A DNA stretch of 64,000 bases from Paenibacillus nanensis (GCF_003583765.1 NZ_QXQA01000012.1:62001-126000), one strand, 5' to 3'. Shown: positions 42,300 to 55,388, counted from the first letter of the stretch. Notes: a model not told the origin generated them from the sequence alone. Made by a program: numbers and translations.

Positions 42300-43448
42300 T
42301 TGTCTAAACTAAAGGTAATGACAATTTTCGGGACGCGTCCGGAAGCGGTGAAGATGGCGCCCCTCGTACTGGAGCTTCAAAAACGAGAGGATCAGATTCA
42401 ATCGATCGTATGCGTTACGGCTCAGCATCGCCAGATGCTCGATCAAGTGCTGGACTTCTTCGAAATTAAACCGAATTATGATTTGAATGTGATGAAGGAC
42501 AGACAGACGCTGACGGAGACGACGGTTCGCGTGCTGGAAGGACTGGAGCCCGTGCTTGAAGAGGCGAAGCCGGATATCGTGCTTGTGCACGGCGATACGC
42601 AGACGACGTTTCTGGCGAGCTACGCGGCGTTTCTGAAGCAGATCAAGGTCGGGCATGTGGAGGCGGGGCTGCGCACGTGGAACAAGATGTCCCCGTATCC
42701 GGAAGAGATGAACCGCCAGCTGGCAGGGGTGTTATCCGATATCCACTTCGCGCCAACGGAATGGTCGGCGAACAATCTTCGCAAGGAGAACAAGTCGGAG
42801 AATTCGATTTATATTACCGGCAATACGGCGACGGACGTATTCCAATATACGGTGGACGAGTCCTTCGCTCATCCGGTTCTCGAGTGGGCGAAAGGCAAGC
42901 GCATGATATTGATGACGGCCCATCGCAGAGAATCGCTCGGCGAGCCTCACCGCAACATCTTCCGCGCGGTTAAGCGCATTGCGGACGAGCATGAGGATGT
43001 CGTTGTCGTATATGCGGTGCATTTGAATCCGGCGGTACGCGAGCCGGCGAACGAAATTCTCGGCAACCATCCGCGCATCCGCCTGATTGATCCGCTGGAC
43101 GTATTCGAGTTCCATAATTTCTATCCGCATACGTACATGATTATGACGGATTCCGGCGGTATGCAGGAGGAGGCGCCGTCATTCGGCGTGCCGACGCTGG
43201 TGCTGCGCGATACGACGGAGCGTCCGGAAGGAATCGAGGCCGGCACGCTGGAGCTTGTCGGAACGGATGAAGAGAACGTATATGCGAGGGCGAAGGCGCT
43301 TCTGAACGATACGGCGCTGTATTGTCGAATGAGCCAAGCGGCTAACCCGTACGGCGACGGAAAAGCGTCCGAGCGCATTGTTGACGCGATTCTTCATCAT
43401 TTTGGAAAATCGAGCGCGCGCCCCGAATCGTTCACACAACGTTCATAG
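42300..43448 (+). CDS. mnaA: UDP-N-acetylglucosamine 2-epimerase (non-hydrolysing)
   Basis: This enzyme interconverts UDP-GlcNAc and UDP-ManNAc, the precursor for teichoic-acid linkage units and secondary wall polymers. In Paenibacilli the pyruvylated ManNAc-containing polymer is the anchor of SLH proteins such as that at 8490-10853. Motifs are TIFGTRPEAVKMAPLVLEL, VHGDTQTTFLASYAAF, the substrate loop GHVEAGLRTWNKMSPYPEE, and TDSGGMQEEAPSFGVPTLVL. It has 382 residues. The TTG start has AGGAGTGG 7 nt upstream. Confidence 0.95.
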   Translation: MSKLKVMTIFGTRPEAVKMAPLVLELQKREDQIQSIVCVTAQHRQMLDQVLDFFEIKPNYDLNVMKDRQTLTETTVRVLEGLEPVLEEAKPDIVLVHGDTQTTFLASYAAFLKQIKVGHVEAGLRTWNKMSPYPEEMNRQLAGVLSDIHFAPTEWSANNLRKENKSENSIYITGNTATDVFQYTVDESFAHPVLEWAKGKRMILMTAHRRESLGEPHRNIFRAVKRIADEHEDVVVVYAVHLNPAVREPANEILGNHPRIRLIDPLDVFEFHNFYPHTYMIMTDSGGMQEEAPSFGVPTLVLRDTTERPEGIEAGTLELVGTDEENVYARAKALLNDTALYCRMSQAANPYGDGKASERIVDAILHHFGKSSARPESFTQRS

Positions 43449-43488
43449 TTTTCAGCTTAGAGGCGGCGTAAAGCCTGAATATACAGCA

Positions 43489-43503
43489 TACAGTGGCACT
43501 GTA
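43489..43503. promoter_or_regulatory. 15-bp palindrome upstream of the ATP synthase promoter
   Basis: TACAGTG, one central G, CACTGTA: a perfect palindrome 68 bp before the -35 box of the atp operon. It may be an operator or, for mnaA, part of the 3' region. No T-run follows, so it is not a classical terminator. Confidence 0.4.
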
Positions 43504-43570
43504 CGGTTTTGAGAGCTCGCGAAACCTTGTAAAATCAGGGTTTTCCCCTAGTGGATTACCGTATATTCAA

Positions 43571-43600
43571 TTGACAAACCTTGCGCCGCTTCGATAAAAT
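43571..43600 (+). promoter_or_regulatory. promoter of the ATP synthase operon
   Basis: TTGACA (43571-43576), 18 nt, TAAAAT (43595-43600). The transcript would begin near 43607, just past the ATG at 43603, which supports ATG 43630 as the first translation start. Confidence 0.7.
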
Positions 43601-43629
43601 AAATGGGGATTGACAGGGGTTGGAGCGAT

Positions 43630-43863
43630 ATGAACGGGAAACGCAACAATGACAATCCGTGGAAGGCCGCTGCGCTTGTCGGCGCCCTTGGCATAGATGT
43701 CGGGATTTGTATTTTCTTAGGATATTGGCTCGGCCGAGTGGCTGGTGAACGCTTCGGCGATCCGAAGGTCTGGATGGCCTCCGGGCTGCTTGTCGGTCTG
43801 GCTGTCGGCATTCTTTCAGCCATTCTGATTGTCAGGAAGGTGATGAAGGATACCGATGGATAA
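43630..43863 (+). CDS. atpZ: AtpZ/AtpI-like small membrane protein
   Basis: This is a 77-residue protein with two membrane helices (ALVGALGIDVGICIFLGYWLG and SGLLVGLAVGILSAILIV) and the family's conserved G-x-W-x-G-x-x-x-x-x-x-x-x-F pattern. AtpZ is often found just before atpI in Bacilli, and with it is proposed to act in c-ring assembly or Mg/Ca transport for the ATP synthase. ATG 43630 follows GGAG at about 6 nt and lies downstream of the promoter's start point. It overlaps atpI by 8 bp. Confidence 0.8.
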   Translation: MNGKRNNDNPWKAAALVGALGIDVGICIFLGYWLGRVAGERFGDPKVWMASGLLVGLAVGILSAILIVRKVMKDTDG

Positions 43864-44221
43864 CATTTTTAAATCGGCGATGCGCGGGGCGCTTTTTTTT
43901 GCGGCTGCCTGCCTGCTGCTCTGGGGGATTGTGCCGGAGTGGAAGAGCGTATGCGCTGGTCTTCTGCTTGGCGCCTTCGCAAGTTTTATGAATGCGCTTT
44001 TGCTAAGACGTAGAGTGGAGATAGTAGGACAAGCAATGGCGAACCGCGGCATGCGCAAGATGGGGCTGGGACTTGGAAGCCGCATCGCGATGGTGCTGTG
44101 CGTGGCCATGGTTGCCTACAAGTATCCCGAGACGTTCAACCTGCCGGCAACGCTGGCGGCAAGTATGGTGATGCCGTTTATTCTATTGGTATCAGCTTTT
44201 CTTCACCATAAGCGACATTAA
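43856..44221 (+). CDS. atpI: ATP synthase subunit I
   Basis: This is a 121-residue four-helix membrane protein, the AtpI assembly factor of the Fo c-ring. Its place between atpZ and atpB, its length and its hydrophobic profile (ALFFAAACLLLWGIVP, VCAGLLLGAFASFMNALLL, RIAMVLCVAMVAYKYP, MPFILLVSAFLHH) support the call; the sequence itself is weakly conserved in the family. Confidence 0.82.
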   Translation: MDNIFKSAMRGALFFAAACLLLWGIVPEWKSVCAGLLLGAFASFMNALLLRRRVEIVGQAMANRGMRKMGLGLGSRIAMVLCVAMVAYKYPETFNLPATLAASMVMPFILLVSAFLHHKRH

Positions 44222-44246
44222 CTTGTGAAAGGGGTGAAATGGTTAC

Positions 44247-45014
44247 ATGCATGAATTTCCCATAGTCGAATTGGGTGGCTTCAACATTGATATTTCTACA
44301 TGGGGAGCTATTATTATCTCCGCGATCATCACTTTTCTGCTCGCCGTCCTCTCCGTTCGCAAGCTATCCGTTGAGAATCCGTCGCGGATGCAGAACTTTC
44401 TAGAGTGGGTGGTCGAGTTCGTCCACAACACGATCGCAAGTACAATGCCGCTGGAGAAAGTTAAGCGCTATATTTCTCTCGGGATGACGCTAATCATGTT
44501 CATCTTTATTTCGAACTTGCTTGGCTTGCCGTTCGGTATCGTGTTCGATGTTCACGAAGAGATAGGCTGGCTGGGTGTAACGGCGGAAAAGCTTGCAGAA
44601 CACGGCGGTCATATGCACGTCGCGCTCTGGAAATCGCCGACGGCTGACCTTGCGGTTACAGCGGGTCTTGCGATTACGGTGATCTTCCTGGTCCACTTCC
44701 TGGGCCTCAAAGAGAACACGAAGCATTACATCAAGCACTATATCGAGCCGTTCCCGATTTTCTTGCCGCTGAACATCATCAAGGAGATTTCGAAACCGGT
44801 TACGCTGGCTCTTCGTCTTTACGCGAACATCTTCGCGGGCGAGGTTCTGATCTCCACGATCCTGATGCTGGGCGTTTACGGGGTTCCGTTCCTGGCAGCA
44901 TGGCAGGGCTTCAGTATTTTCGTCGGCGCGATTCAAGCGTTCCTGTTTACAATCCTCACAATGGTGTACATCTCGCAATCGACGATCCACCACGACGAGG
45001 ACGCTGTGCATTAA
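44247..45014 (+). CDS. atpB: ATP synthase Fo subunit a
   Basis: This is the stator membrane subunit that forms the proton half-channels, 255 residues. The essential arginine lies in the helix with KPVTLALRLYANIFAGEVL, and the last helix contains AFLFTILTMVYISQS. It starts 25 bp after atpI with AAAGGGGTGAAATGG upstream. The His-rich end (STIHHDEDAVH) is usual in this genus. Confidence 0.95.
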   Translation: MHEFPIVELGGFNIDISTWGAIIISAIITFLLAVLSVRKLSVENPSRMQNFLEWVVEFVHNTIASTMPLEKVKRYISLGMTLIMFIFISNLLGLPFGIVFDVHEEIGWLGVTAEKLAEHGGHMHVALWKSPTADLAVTAGLAITVIFLVHFLGLKENTKHYIKHYIEPFPIFLPLNIIKEISKPVTLALRLYANIFAGEVLISTILMLGVYGVPFLAAWQGFSIFVGAIQAFLFTILTMVYISQSTIHHDEDAVH

Positions 45015-45123
45015 TTCGGGTTAAGACCTGCCTAAAGGATCGCAACCTCGATTGCTTGAGCAGGATTAGTTATAAACAAGCACCACCACAAATATTAAAC
45101 TTATTTTTGAGGAGGATTTTTAA

Positions 45124-45342
<219 letters not shown>

Positions 45343-45499
45343 GAAATTACAGAACACATGCAATTGGCGGGGAAGGCCTAGCCCTCTTCGCCTTCGTTAT
45401 GATTGCGAATTGATTGCGATAAATGTTCAAATGACCTGGCTTTCCGCGGAAAATCGGGTTTGAGCGACCTCTATAAGGATGTAAGGAAGGAGTGGCACA

Positions 45500-45982
45500 A
45501 TGGATTTCGTATGGGAATCGACGGTCTTCGCGATCGTGGCGTTTCTGATCTTGTACTGGCTGCTCAACAAATACGCTTTCGGTCCGTTGTTCTCTATCAT
45601 GGAGCAGCGCAGAAAGCTTATTCAAGAGCAAATGAGCACAGCGGAAACGAGCCGCAAAGCAGCCGAGACATCGATGGAAGAGCAGAAAGCTGCGCTTGAG
45701 CAAGCGCGCAAAGAAGCTTACGCCATTATCGAGCAAGCAAGAACGACCAGCACGAAGCAAGCGGACGAAATCGTTCAATCCGCGAAGAACGAGGCGAATC
45801 GCCTGAAGGACGACGCATTGAAGGATATCGTAAGCGAAAAGAACAAAGCGATTGCTGCTCTTCGTTCCGAAGTTGGCGGCATTTCCGTGAAAATCGCATC
45901 CAAGATTATCGAGAAGCAAGTGGACGAAAAAGCCCAAGAAGAGCTTGTTGACCAATACCTGAAAGAGGTAGGAAGCAAATGA
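45500..45982 (+). CDS. atpF: ATP synthase Fo subunit b
   Basis: This is the peripheral stalk subunit, 160 residues: one N-terminal membrane helix (WESTVFAIVAFLILYWLLNKY) and a long charged coiled coil rich in Ala, Glu, Lys and Gln. A 157-bp gap follows atpE, without a gene that I can support; it may help set the higher atpE level. The end overlaps atpH by 4 bp. Confidence 0.95.
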   Translation: MDFVWESTVFAIVAFLILYWLLNKYAFGPLFSIMEQRRKLIQEQMSTAETSRKAAETSMEEQKAALEQARKEAYAIIEQARTTSTKQADEIVQSAKNEANRLKDDALKDIVSEKNKAIAALRSEVGGISVKIASKIIEKQVDEKAQEELVDQYLKEVGSK

Positions 45983-46527
45983 GCCGCGACACGGTGGTAG
46001 CGAAGCGCTACGCAAAGGCGTTATTCGAACTGGCTTCCGCGGCGGGCACCGTAGCGGAGGTTGAAGCGGAGCTGAAGCTGATCGCGGAAGCTTTGAAGCA
46101 GGATGCGGAGATTGAGAAATTCCTCTCCTTGCCAAGCGTTGCTCCAGCAGCCAAAGTCGACGTGCTGAAATCGGCATTCGGCGACAAAGTATCGGCGCTT
46201 GTGATCGACACGCTCAAGGTTATCATCTCGCGCGGACGTCAAGCGATTATCGGCGACGTGTATGAGTCGTTTACAAGAATCGCGGGCGAAGCGCTCGGGC
46301 AGGCGCATGCGACGGTTTATACGGCGCAGAAGCTGTCTGACGATGAACTTGCAGGCGTTGTCGCACAGTTCGGAAGCATCACGGGCAAGAAGATCATTGC
46401 AGAGCAAATCGTCGAGCCAGCGCTGCTAGGCGGCATTCAAGTCCGCATCGGCGACCGTCTCTACGACGGAAGCTTGTCCGGCAAGCTGGAACGTTTACAA
46501 AAATCGTTAAATTCTAAAGCACTGTAG
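45979..46527 (+). CDS. atpH: ATP synthase F1 subunit delta
   Basis: This is the stalk-to-F1 connector, 182 residues. Typical are the start VVAKRYAKALFELASAAGTV, the LINTLKVIISRGR-like VIDTLKVIISRGRQAII segment and the end GGIQVRIGDRLYDGSLSGKLERLQ. Translation is coupled to atpF by the ATGA overlap. Confidence 0.95.
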   Translation: MSRDTVVAKRYAKALFELASAAGTVAEVEAELKLIAEALKQDAEIEKFLSLPSVAPAAKVDVLKSAFGDKVSALVIDTLKVIISRGRQAIIGDVYESFTRIAGEALGQAHATVYTAQKLSDDELAGVVAQFGSITGKKIIAEQIVEPALLGGIQVRIGDRLYDGSLSGKLERLQKSLNSKAL

Positions 46528-48048
<1,521 letters not shown>

Positions 48049-48155
48049 GGTAAAGTTCAAATAGAAACCTCCTACGTTCGGCTGTGAACAGCCGGGCGCA
48101 GGCCCTTACCACGCCCCGAACTCGTTTCGGGGCTCTCGAAGGCGGGTGAAACCAA

Positions 48156-49016
48156 ATGGCAAAAGGCATGCGCGAAATTAAACGCGAGATCAAGAGCAAA
48201 CAGAACATGAGGCAGATCACGAAGGCAATGGAGATGGTAGCGGCTTCCCGGCTCAGAAGAGCTCAGCTGGCTGCGACGGCAGCTCGTCCGTACGCGGATA
48301 AGCTAAAGGAAGTTGTTGCGAACATTGCTGCGGGTACGAAAGACGTGAAGCATCCGATGCTGGAATCCCGTCCGATTAAGAAGACGGGTTACCTCGTCAT
48401 TACGTCCGACCGTGGTCTTGCTGGCGGTTATAATGCGAACGTCTTGCGCAAAGTGACGCAAACCATTCAAGAGAAGCATAAATCGACGGACGAATACGCG
48501 TTGTTCGTGATCGGCCGGAAGGGTCGGGATTACTTCCGCCGCCGCAACATGCCAATCGTTGAAGAAGTGATCGGATTGTCGGATTCTCCTACGTTCGCTG
48601 ATATTAAGTCGATCTCTTCAGCGGCTGTTCAGATGTTCGCCGACGGAGCATACGACGAGCTCTATCTGTTCTACAACAAATTCGTAAACGCGATTACGCA
48701 GATTCCAACGGAATCCCGGTTGCTTCCTCTCGAGGAGATGAGCGATAACGGGGCTGTATCGGCTTACGAATACGAGCCGTCGCCGGAAGGCGTACTGGAA
48801 GTGCTTCTGCCGAAGTATGCGGAGACGCTGATCTACAGCGCTGTGCTTGACGGCAAAGCATCCGAGTTTGGCGCGCGTATGACAGCCATGGGCAGCGCGA
48901 CGAAGAACGCGACGAAGATGATCAACCAGCTGACGCTGACATACAACCGCGCTCGTCAAGCGGCGATTACGCAAGAAATTACCGAGATCGTTGCGGGAGC
49001 TAGCGCACAATCGTAA
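48156..49016 (+). CDS. atpG: ATP synthase F1 subunit gamma
   Basis: This is the rotating central shaft, 286 residues. The N-terminal coiled coil reads [32 protein letters not shown] (in pieces), the Rossmann-like middle starts [18 protein letters not shown], and the C-terminal helix has [33 protein letters not shown] in the usual form. The 107-bp gap after atpA holds two small hairpins (the clearest GCCCCGAA/TTCGGGGC near 48112-48134). Confidence 0.96.
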   Translation: MAKGMREIKREIKSKQNMRQITKAMEMVAASRLRRAQLAATAARPYADKLKEVVANIAAGTKDVKHPMLESRPIKKTGYLVITSDRGLAGGYNANVLRKVTQTIQEKHKSTDEYALFVIGRKGRDYFRRRNMPIVEEVIGLSDSPTFADIKSISSAAVQMFADGAYDELYLFYNKFVNAITQIPTESRLLPLEEMSDNGAVSAYEYEPSPEGVLEVLLPKYAETLIYSAVLDGKASEFGARMTAMGSATKNATKMINQLTLTYNRARQAAITQEITEIVAGASAQS

Positions 49017-49036
49017 TTAGATTCTTAGCATATTAG

Positions 49037-50461
<1,425 letters not shown>

Positions 50462-50485
50462 TAGCGAAAGGCGGGAGGAGTCTAT

Positions 50486-50887
50486 ATGAGTACCTTTCTG
50501 GTAGAAATCGTAACGCCTGAGCGTAAAGTGTACGAAGAGACTGCGAATATGGTTAGCGTAAAAGGCGTGGAAGGCGAGCTCGGTATTCTGCCGAATCACA
50601 TCCCGCTCGTAACGCCGCTTCGCATCGCTCCAGTCACGATCAAACGCGATGGCGGGAAAGTCGATGTCGTAGCCGTGAACGGCGGCTTTATCGAGGTTCG
50701 TAAAGACAAAGTCGTCATTCTTGCCGAAAGCGCCGAAATGGCGAAGGATATTGACGTTGCGCGCGCGGAAGCTGCCAAGCAGCGGGCGCAGCAGCGCCTT
50801 GCCGCTCGTCAGGATGAGATTGATTTCCGCAGAGCGGAACGTGCGCTTCAACGCGCAATGAACCGTCTGGAAATTACGAATCGTTAA
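50486..50887 (+). CDS. atpC: ATP synthase F1 subunit epsilon
   Basis: This is the rotor-tip regulatory subunit, 133 residues. The beta-sandwich start is [20 protein letters not shown], with [16 protein letters not shown], and the C-terminal helical hairpin is [34 protein letters not shown] precedes it. It is the last gene of the operon; a strong terminator follows. Confidence 0.96.
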   Translation: MSTFLVEIVTPERKVYEETANMVSVKGVEGELGILPNHIPLVTPLRIAPVTIKRDGGKVDVVAVNGGFIEVRKDKVVILAESAEMAKDIDVARAEAAKQRAQQRLAARQDEIDFRRAERALQRAMNRLEITNR

Positions 50888-50910
50888 TCGGCTCGAATAA
50901 CCGATCGAAT

Positions 50911-50963
50911 AAGAGGCTGCATTCCGAAAGCTACGAGGCCACGGAATGCAGCTTCTTTTTTAT
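50911..50963 (+). terminator. terminator of the ATP synthase operon
   Basis: AAGAGGCTGCATTCCG pairs with CGGAATGCAGCTTCTT around a loop of about 15 nt, followed by a T-run (TTTTTTATTG). Confidence 0.92.
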
Positions 50964-51108
50964 TGCAAAAGAAAAATGGCGCCGTTTGATCACGCAGAGC
51001 GCCGCTTCCCCTAGTATCCGTAGGGTTGCCCGTCGGTTTTTAAAATTTGCATTCTTCCACGCGCCAAGTCCAGTATTTGTTTCCTTGAGACATGGCAAAT
51101 CGATCTAG

Positions 51109-51555
51109 TCATGTCTGGAAGTCACAATATAAAGACCGGGCATATTCAAACGAACAAGGACCCTCCGTCAGGAACATATACTCCCTCTTCCCAGCCGCCA
51201 CTGCATCTAAGTCCATCAAAATATAATCATCATACACATAGGCAACGATAAGCTTGGAAGGATTACGATAGGACCTATTGGTCCGAAACACCTCGTTAAT
51301 CGAAAAAATTTCAATTTCACCGGAGCATCCAACATTCGAGAAGGGTCTAAATCCGTTGGTTATGGATAAAAACGTTAAATAGTCTTCAGGTAACGGAGAG
51401 TAAGACTCCGCTAGTTCAGAAAGGTCACTGGATGCAGCGGGTTCATAAAATATAAGCTCGCTGTCATAAACAAAGCCTTCCTCACATTGAACTTTACGTG
51501 TTCCTTGGGAATATAGCTCACGTAATGCCGCTATAGTCTTCTCTACTTTTAACAT
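51109..51555 (-). CDS. SMI1/KNR4 (SUKH)-like protein
   Basis: This is a 148-residue soluble protein. The pattern LPEDYLTFLSITNGF followed by FSINEV and a later YVYDDYILMDLDAVAAG, ending in a W/F-rich strand, is that of the SUKH (SMI1/KNR4) superfamily, whose bacterial members are often immunity proteins to secreted nuclease toxins. No toxin gene is next to it, so it may be an orphan immunity gene or a cellular SUKH protein. ATG 51555 follows GAGGTG at 6 nt. Its lower GC content than the flanking operons suggests acquisition by transfer. Confidence 0.65.
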   Translation of the reverse strand: MLKVEKTIAALRELYSQGTRKVQCEEGFVYDSELIFYEPAASSDLSELAESYSPLPEDYLTFLSITNGFRPFSNVGCSGEIEIFSINEVFRTNRSYRNPSKLIVAYVYDDYILMDLDAVAAGKREYMFLTEGPCSFEYARSLYCDFQT

Positions 51556-51998
51556 GTTTGACACCTCAATTTCTACAGACTAGATCGTTGATCCTGGAAT
51601 GAATAGGATGTTGGAGGCTAGGGGAGCAATGATGGATTTTATATAAGGACGTCACGCAGGCGAATAGAGTAGCTGCTTTTTTAAGGCGGAGTATAGAGGA
51701 AGGATACGGCAGGCTATTTACTCTTAGAACTGCACTCGGCTGAACCCCAAATGGGGTGATCGCGACTAAGGCGTCATGAAGCAGAAGTGAATTGCTCATG
51801 TCAGGTTTAAATTATCTTTATCGTCATAATTTTGACGGAATAATTCAAAATTAATATATAAATAGTTCATATTTCTCGTTTCGCAATTTTTTTTTTAATA
51901 TATTTCCCTCCTGATTAAATAAAATTATCCAAATATCTAGATAGTTATGTTAGAATAGTTAACATTATAAAGGGGAAAGTCGTGGAGGGGGAACTGCG
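51556..51998. other. AT-rich gene-free stretch before the chemoreceptor
   Basis: No gene is supported here. A 77-codon minus-strand frame (51566-51799) has no ribosome site and no recognisable sequence. From 51830 on the sequence is very AT-rich. TGTTAGAAT (51948-51956) is an extended -10 element 43 bp before the chemoreceptor start. A sigma-D flagellar promoter is not apparent. Confidence 0.5.
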
Positions 51999-54224
51999 AT
52001 GTTTGACTGGTTAGGTCTAAAAAGAGGTTTTCCGCTATATATATCTTGGCGGCTGAATGAAGACTTAAAAGAGGATGTGGCGCTAACATTCGAAGGGATT
52101 GCCGAAACGCGAAAAGAGCTGTTAATGGAGTGGGCTGCGGATAATTGGGAGCTCATGAAGCGCTTGGGCGGCGAAGTGACGCAGGTGCTGGATAAGGAAG
52201 CAGAGGAAGGGAAACCGCTTGAGCAGACGGCTGCAATCGGCGTCCTATTGCAAAATGCGTATCAGCGGGCAAAGGATATGACCGAGCTTTTTCTAATAGA
52301 CGAAGCGGGAATCGTAACGGCAACCACGAGCAGTGACCATTACGGAGCGCGATACGGCACGGACAGTATTCTTCATCCAGCGCTGCAATATGCAAAAAAC
52401 GGGGGAAAAGGGCGTTACTGTTTGTTTGGACCATACCGCGATCCTGTTACGCTTCGGCTTGGCGCGCGAACCTCTTCGTTTCATGACGCCGTTACGCTTT
52501 TGTTCGTTGCTCCGGTGAAGCGAAATGGCGCAATCGCGGGTTATGTCTGCGGCCGTGTGCCGAACGATGTCATCGGCGATTTGATTCAACGAGAATCCGG
52601 CCATATCTATCCGGATTCGGGGGATAACTATATTTTTATGGCGGAACCGCTGCTTTGCAAGGAGATCAAGCCCGGCACCGCACTCTCCCGCAGCCGTTTT
52701 GAAGACCGGACGTTTACGCATGGCGACAATTTGAAGGACGGCGTTAGGACGGACTACGGTATTGTAACGGTGAAGGAGCATACGGAACTGGAGCTGCTCT
52801 TCACGGATCCGGCGACGGGAGAGCTCCATCCCGGCGTTGCGGGCACGATACGGAATGGAAGCAATTGCTTCGTCGAGTTCCCGGGCTATTCGGATTATCG
52901 TCACATACCGGTTATTGGGAAAGGCGTTACCTTTCAGCTCCCCCATTGCCCGGACAAATGGGGGATGATGTGCGAAGGCGATCTGGAGGAAGTGTACCGA
53001 ATACGCAGTCTGCGTTACCGTCAGCGGAGGCTCCATGCGGTAACGACTGTCATTGCAAGTATTCTGTTGGCTGCGCTGGTTGCAGCCCTATCCATGAACG
53101 CCCCGATGTGGGTGCTTGCGGTAGCGGCTGGCGGCTTTAATCTTTTGTTCGGATTAGGGGTCATCGGATTTTTCAAAAGGAAAGAGGATGAACGGATCGT
53201 CAAACATATGCGGGACGTGACGCGATTTATCCGCTTGAATGCGGAAGGGAAAGGGGACTTGACCAAACGTCTTTCGCTTGGCGAGTTCGATAACGACGAA
53301 GTGAAGGATATGGCGAAGTGGTTGAACAATATGATGGATTCCTTGGAAGGGATCATGCTGCAGGTGAAAACGGCAGCCTCCGATGTAACGGCCAGTCAAA
53401 AGGCTATGAATGAATCTGCAGCCGCTACATCGCAATCCACAGGCCAAGTCAGCAGCCATCTGTCTGAAATGATCGAGAGCATCCGTCAGCAGCTGGGGGA
53501 CATTCAACTGGCCAAAGAAGCGGCGGACACGATGCGGGAGACGCTGCAAGGTCTCGAGAAGAAGGCGGCGGAGCAAATTGTGATGGCTCAGAGCGAAGTG
53601 GAGCGGATCGGCGATAAAATGCAGCATATCTCGGCAAAGGTCGGAGAAACGAATGCGACGATCCGGACATTTATGGAGACCGTGCAGGACATTCAAAACG
53701 TCTTGCAGGTGATCGAGCAGATCTCCTCTCAAACCAATCTGCTGGCGCTTAACGCATCCATTGAAGCGGCCCGGGTAGGCGAGCAGGGCAAAGGCTTCGC
53801 CGTTGTCGCGAGCGAGATCCGCAAGCTGGCGAACAGCACAAGGGAATCGACGGAAGAAGTGCACGCCATCACGCAAAAAATTTACCGGGAAGCAGAACGC
53901 GCATTCACCTCCATGGACGAAGGTACGCGCGTCGTAGAGGAAGGAAATCAGTACGTGGCGGCGGCCAGGGCGACCCTGAACGACGCGTATACCCAAGATG
54001 CAAGAAAAACGGAGGTCGTGGAGGAAGTCGTGCGGCTGCTTGAAAATATTGCGATGGTCAGCCAAGAGAACCGCAAGGTTTCCGGAGAGGTAGAGGGCCG
54101 AATGAAGGAGCTGCTTGAGGAAACGGCATACGTGCAGCAGACCTCCCGCGATGTGGAATGGATTACAACGCTTATGCAGCAGATGGTGGGACAGTTCAAG
54201 CTGACAGAAACCCGGATCCGTTAA
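51999..54224 (+). CDS. methyl-accepting chemotaxis protein with N-terminal sensor and mid-protein membrane hairpin
   Basis: This is a 741-residue chemoreceptor. Residues 1-345 form a large sensor region with no preceding membrane helix (a Cache/GAF-like start, [20 protein letters not shown] at 95-114). Two helices follow at about 347-366 and 370-392, then a HAMP-like linker and the kinase-control coiled coil with the hallmark [36 protein letters not shown] near 590-625. By the positive-inside rule both ends are cytoplasmic, so the sensor is probably intracellular, which is unusual. The ligand is unknown. GGAGGGGG lies 7 nt before the ATG. There is no che gene nearby. Confidence 0.9.
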   Translation: MFDWLGLKRGFPLYISWRLNEDLKEDVALTFEGIAETRKELLMEWAADNWELMKRLGGEVTQVLDKEAEEGKPLEQTAAIGVLLQNAYQRAKDMTELFLIDEAGIVTATTSSDHYGARYGTDSILHPALQYAKNGGKGRYCLFGPYRDPVTLRLGARTSSFHDAVTLLFVAPVKRNGAIAGYVCGRVPNDVIGDLIQRESGHIYPDSGDNYIFMAEPLLCKEIKPGTALSRSRFEDRTFTHGDNLKDGVRTDYGIVTVKEHTELELLFTDPATGELHPGVAGTIRNGSNCFVEFPGYSDYRHIPVIGKGVTFQLPHCPDKWGMMCEGDLEEVYRIRSLRYRQRRLHAVTTVIASILLAALVAALSMNAPMWVLAVAAGGFNLLFGLGVIGFFKRKEDERIVKHMRDVTRFIRLNAEGKGDLTKRLSLGEFDNDEVKDMAKWLNNMMDSLEGIMLQVKTAASDVTASQKAMNESAAATSQSTGQVSSHLSEMIESIRQQLGDIQLAKEAADTMRETLQGLEKKAAEQIVMAQSEVERIGDKMQHISAKVGETNATIRTFMETVQDIQNVLQVIEQISSQTNLLALNASIEAARVGEQGKGFAVVASEIRKLANSTRESTEEVHAITQKIYREAERAFTSMDEGTRVVEEGNQYVAAARATLNDAYTQDARKTEVVEEVVRLLENIAMVSQENRKVSGEVEGRMKELLEETAYVQQTSRDVEWITTLMQQMVGQFKLTETRIR

Positions 54225-54279
54225 GGAGCAAGGTTGGCAGCAAAAGTTAGCGAAGAGGTAAGCGGATTAAAAGACAAGC

Positions 54280-54324
54280 TCAAGGCCCCATGCCTCGCCG
54301 TTCCGGCAGCATGGGGCTTTGCCG
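54280..54324 (+). terminator. hairpin after the chemoreceptor gene
   Basis: AAGGCCCCATGC pairs with GCATGGGGCTT around a short loop; only TTT follows in part, so it is a modest terminator. Confidence 0.6.
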
Positions 54325-54443
54325 CATGAAAGAGGGGCAATACGAATATATATCTTACATATAGGGGCAGGATTATCAATGGCAAAGCGTCAGGCAGAGG
54401 AGGGCAAGCGGGGAAGTCCGTCATAGACGGTTATGACAGGTTT

Positions 54444-54452
54444 TGTTATAAT
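54444..54452 (+). promoter_or_regulatory. promoter of the complex I (nuo) operon
   Basis: TGTTATAAT is an extended -10 (TATAAT at 54447-54452), and TAGACG (54424-54429) is a partial -35 at 17-nt spacing. It lies 62 bp before nuoA. Confidence 0.55.
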
Positions 54453-54513
54453 TGTGAGGAAAAATTGACCATGAGAGACATCCTGCATATCATCCTGTAA
54501 CGGAGGCGATTGT

Positions 54514-54879
54514 GTGGATCACTATGTCAACCACTACGTGGTCGTCGCCATTTTCATTGTGCTGGGGATCTTGCTTCCGGTCGTCGCATTGACAGTCGGA
54601 AGGCTGCTCAGGCCGCATAAGCCGACCGATCCGAAACAAAGCACGTATGAAAGCGGCAACGAACCTGTAGGCGAAGGTCAAGTTAAATTCAACATCCGGT
54701 ACTATTTGTTTGCCTTGATGTTTGTCATCTTTGATGTGGAAACCGTTTTCTTATACCCGTGGGCCGTTGCGTACAATAAGCTCGGCCTTTTTGTTCTGGT
54801 TGAAATGATCATTTTTGCGGGAATGCTGCTCATTGGACTTCTATACGCATGGAAGAAGAGGGTGCTGAAATGGATCTGA
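54514..54879 (+). CDS. nuoA: NADH-quinone oxidoreductase subunit A
   Basis: This is a small membrane subunit of complex I, 121 residues with three helices. Hallmarks are the [44 protein letters not shown] stretch (positions about 50-90, here in part) with the conserved E and D. GTG 54514 has CGGAGGCGAT upstream. It is the first gene of an 11-gene run nuoABCDHIJKLMN and overlaps nuoB by 10 bp. Confidence 0.95.
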   Translation: MDHYVNHYVVVAIFIVLGILLPVVALTVGRLLRPHKPTDPKQSTYESGNEPVGEGQVKFNIRYYLFALMFVIFDVETVFLYPWAVAYNKLGLFVLVEMIIFAGMLLIGLLYAWKKRVLKWI

Positions 54880-55388
54880 GTCTGGAGTCTATCACACTTG
54901 AAGAGCGCAAAGAACTGGAACGCAATGTATTTATGGGCACGCTGGAGCAGCTGAAGGCATGGGCGAGGAGCAACTCGCTGTGGCCGCTCACCTTCGGTCT
55001 CGCCTGCTGCGCCATCGAGATGATGGGGACGGGCGCGTCTCATTATGATCTGGACCGGTTCGGCGTCATGTTCCGAACGTCGCCGAGACAATCGGACGTG
55101 ATGATCGTATCGGGCACCGTGACGAAGAAGATGGGCCCTTTGCTCCGCAGGCTGTACGACCAAATGCCCGAGCCGAAATGGGTTATCGCGATGGGATCCT
55201 GCGCAACGGCGGGAGGCCCATACGTGAAGTCCTATGCGGTTATCAAAGGCGTCGACCAAATCGTGCCGGTTGACGTGTATATCCCGGGCTGCCCGCCTAA
55301 TCCGGCGGCGCTGATCTATGGCATCAACAAGCTTCAGGAGAAAATTCGCTACGAAGCGAAAACCGGGAAGCGGGTGACCGGCCGATGA
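54870..55388 (+). CDS. nuoB: NADH-quinone oxidoreductase subunit B
   Basis: This is the peripheral subunit that holds the N2 iron-sulfur cluster near the quinone site. The four ligands are visible: the tandem Cys pair in [18 protein letters not shown] and PGCPPNP. It has 172 residues. ATG 54870 follows AGAGGGTG; the in-frame codons from 54849 lie within nuoA. The end overlaps nuoC by 4 bp. Confidence 0.96.
   Translation: MDLSLESITLEERKELERNVFMGTLEQLKAWARSNSLWPLTFGLACCAIEMMGTGASHYDLDRFGVMFRTSPRQSDVMIVSGTVTKKMGPLLRRLYDQMPEPKWVIAMGSCATAGGPYVKSYAVIKGVDQIVPVDVYIPGCPPNPAALIYGINKLQEKIRYEAKTGKRVTGR

Noticed and set aside
45343..45499. A gene in the atpE-atpF gap
   Set aside because: Small frames there lack ribosome sites; the gap is probably a leader that helps set subunit ratios.
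51566..51799. 77-codon minus-strand ORF beside the SUKH-like gene
   Set aside because: No ribosome site and no recognisable sequence; may be the remains of a gene, but this cannot be supported.
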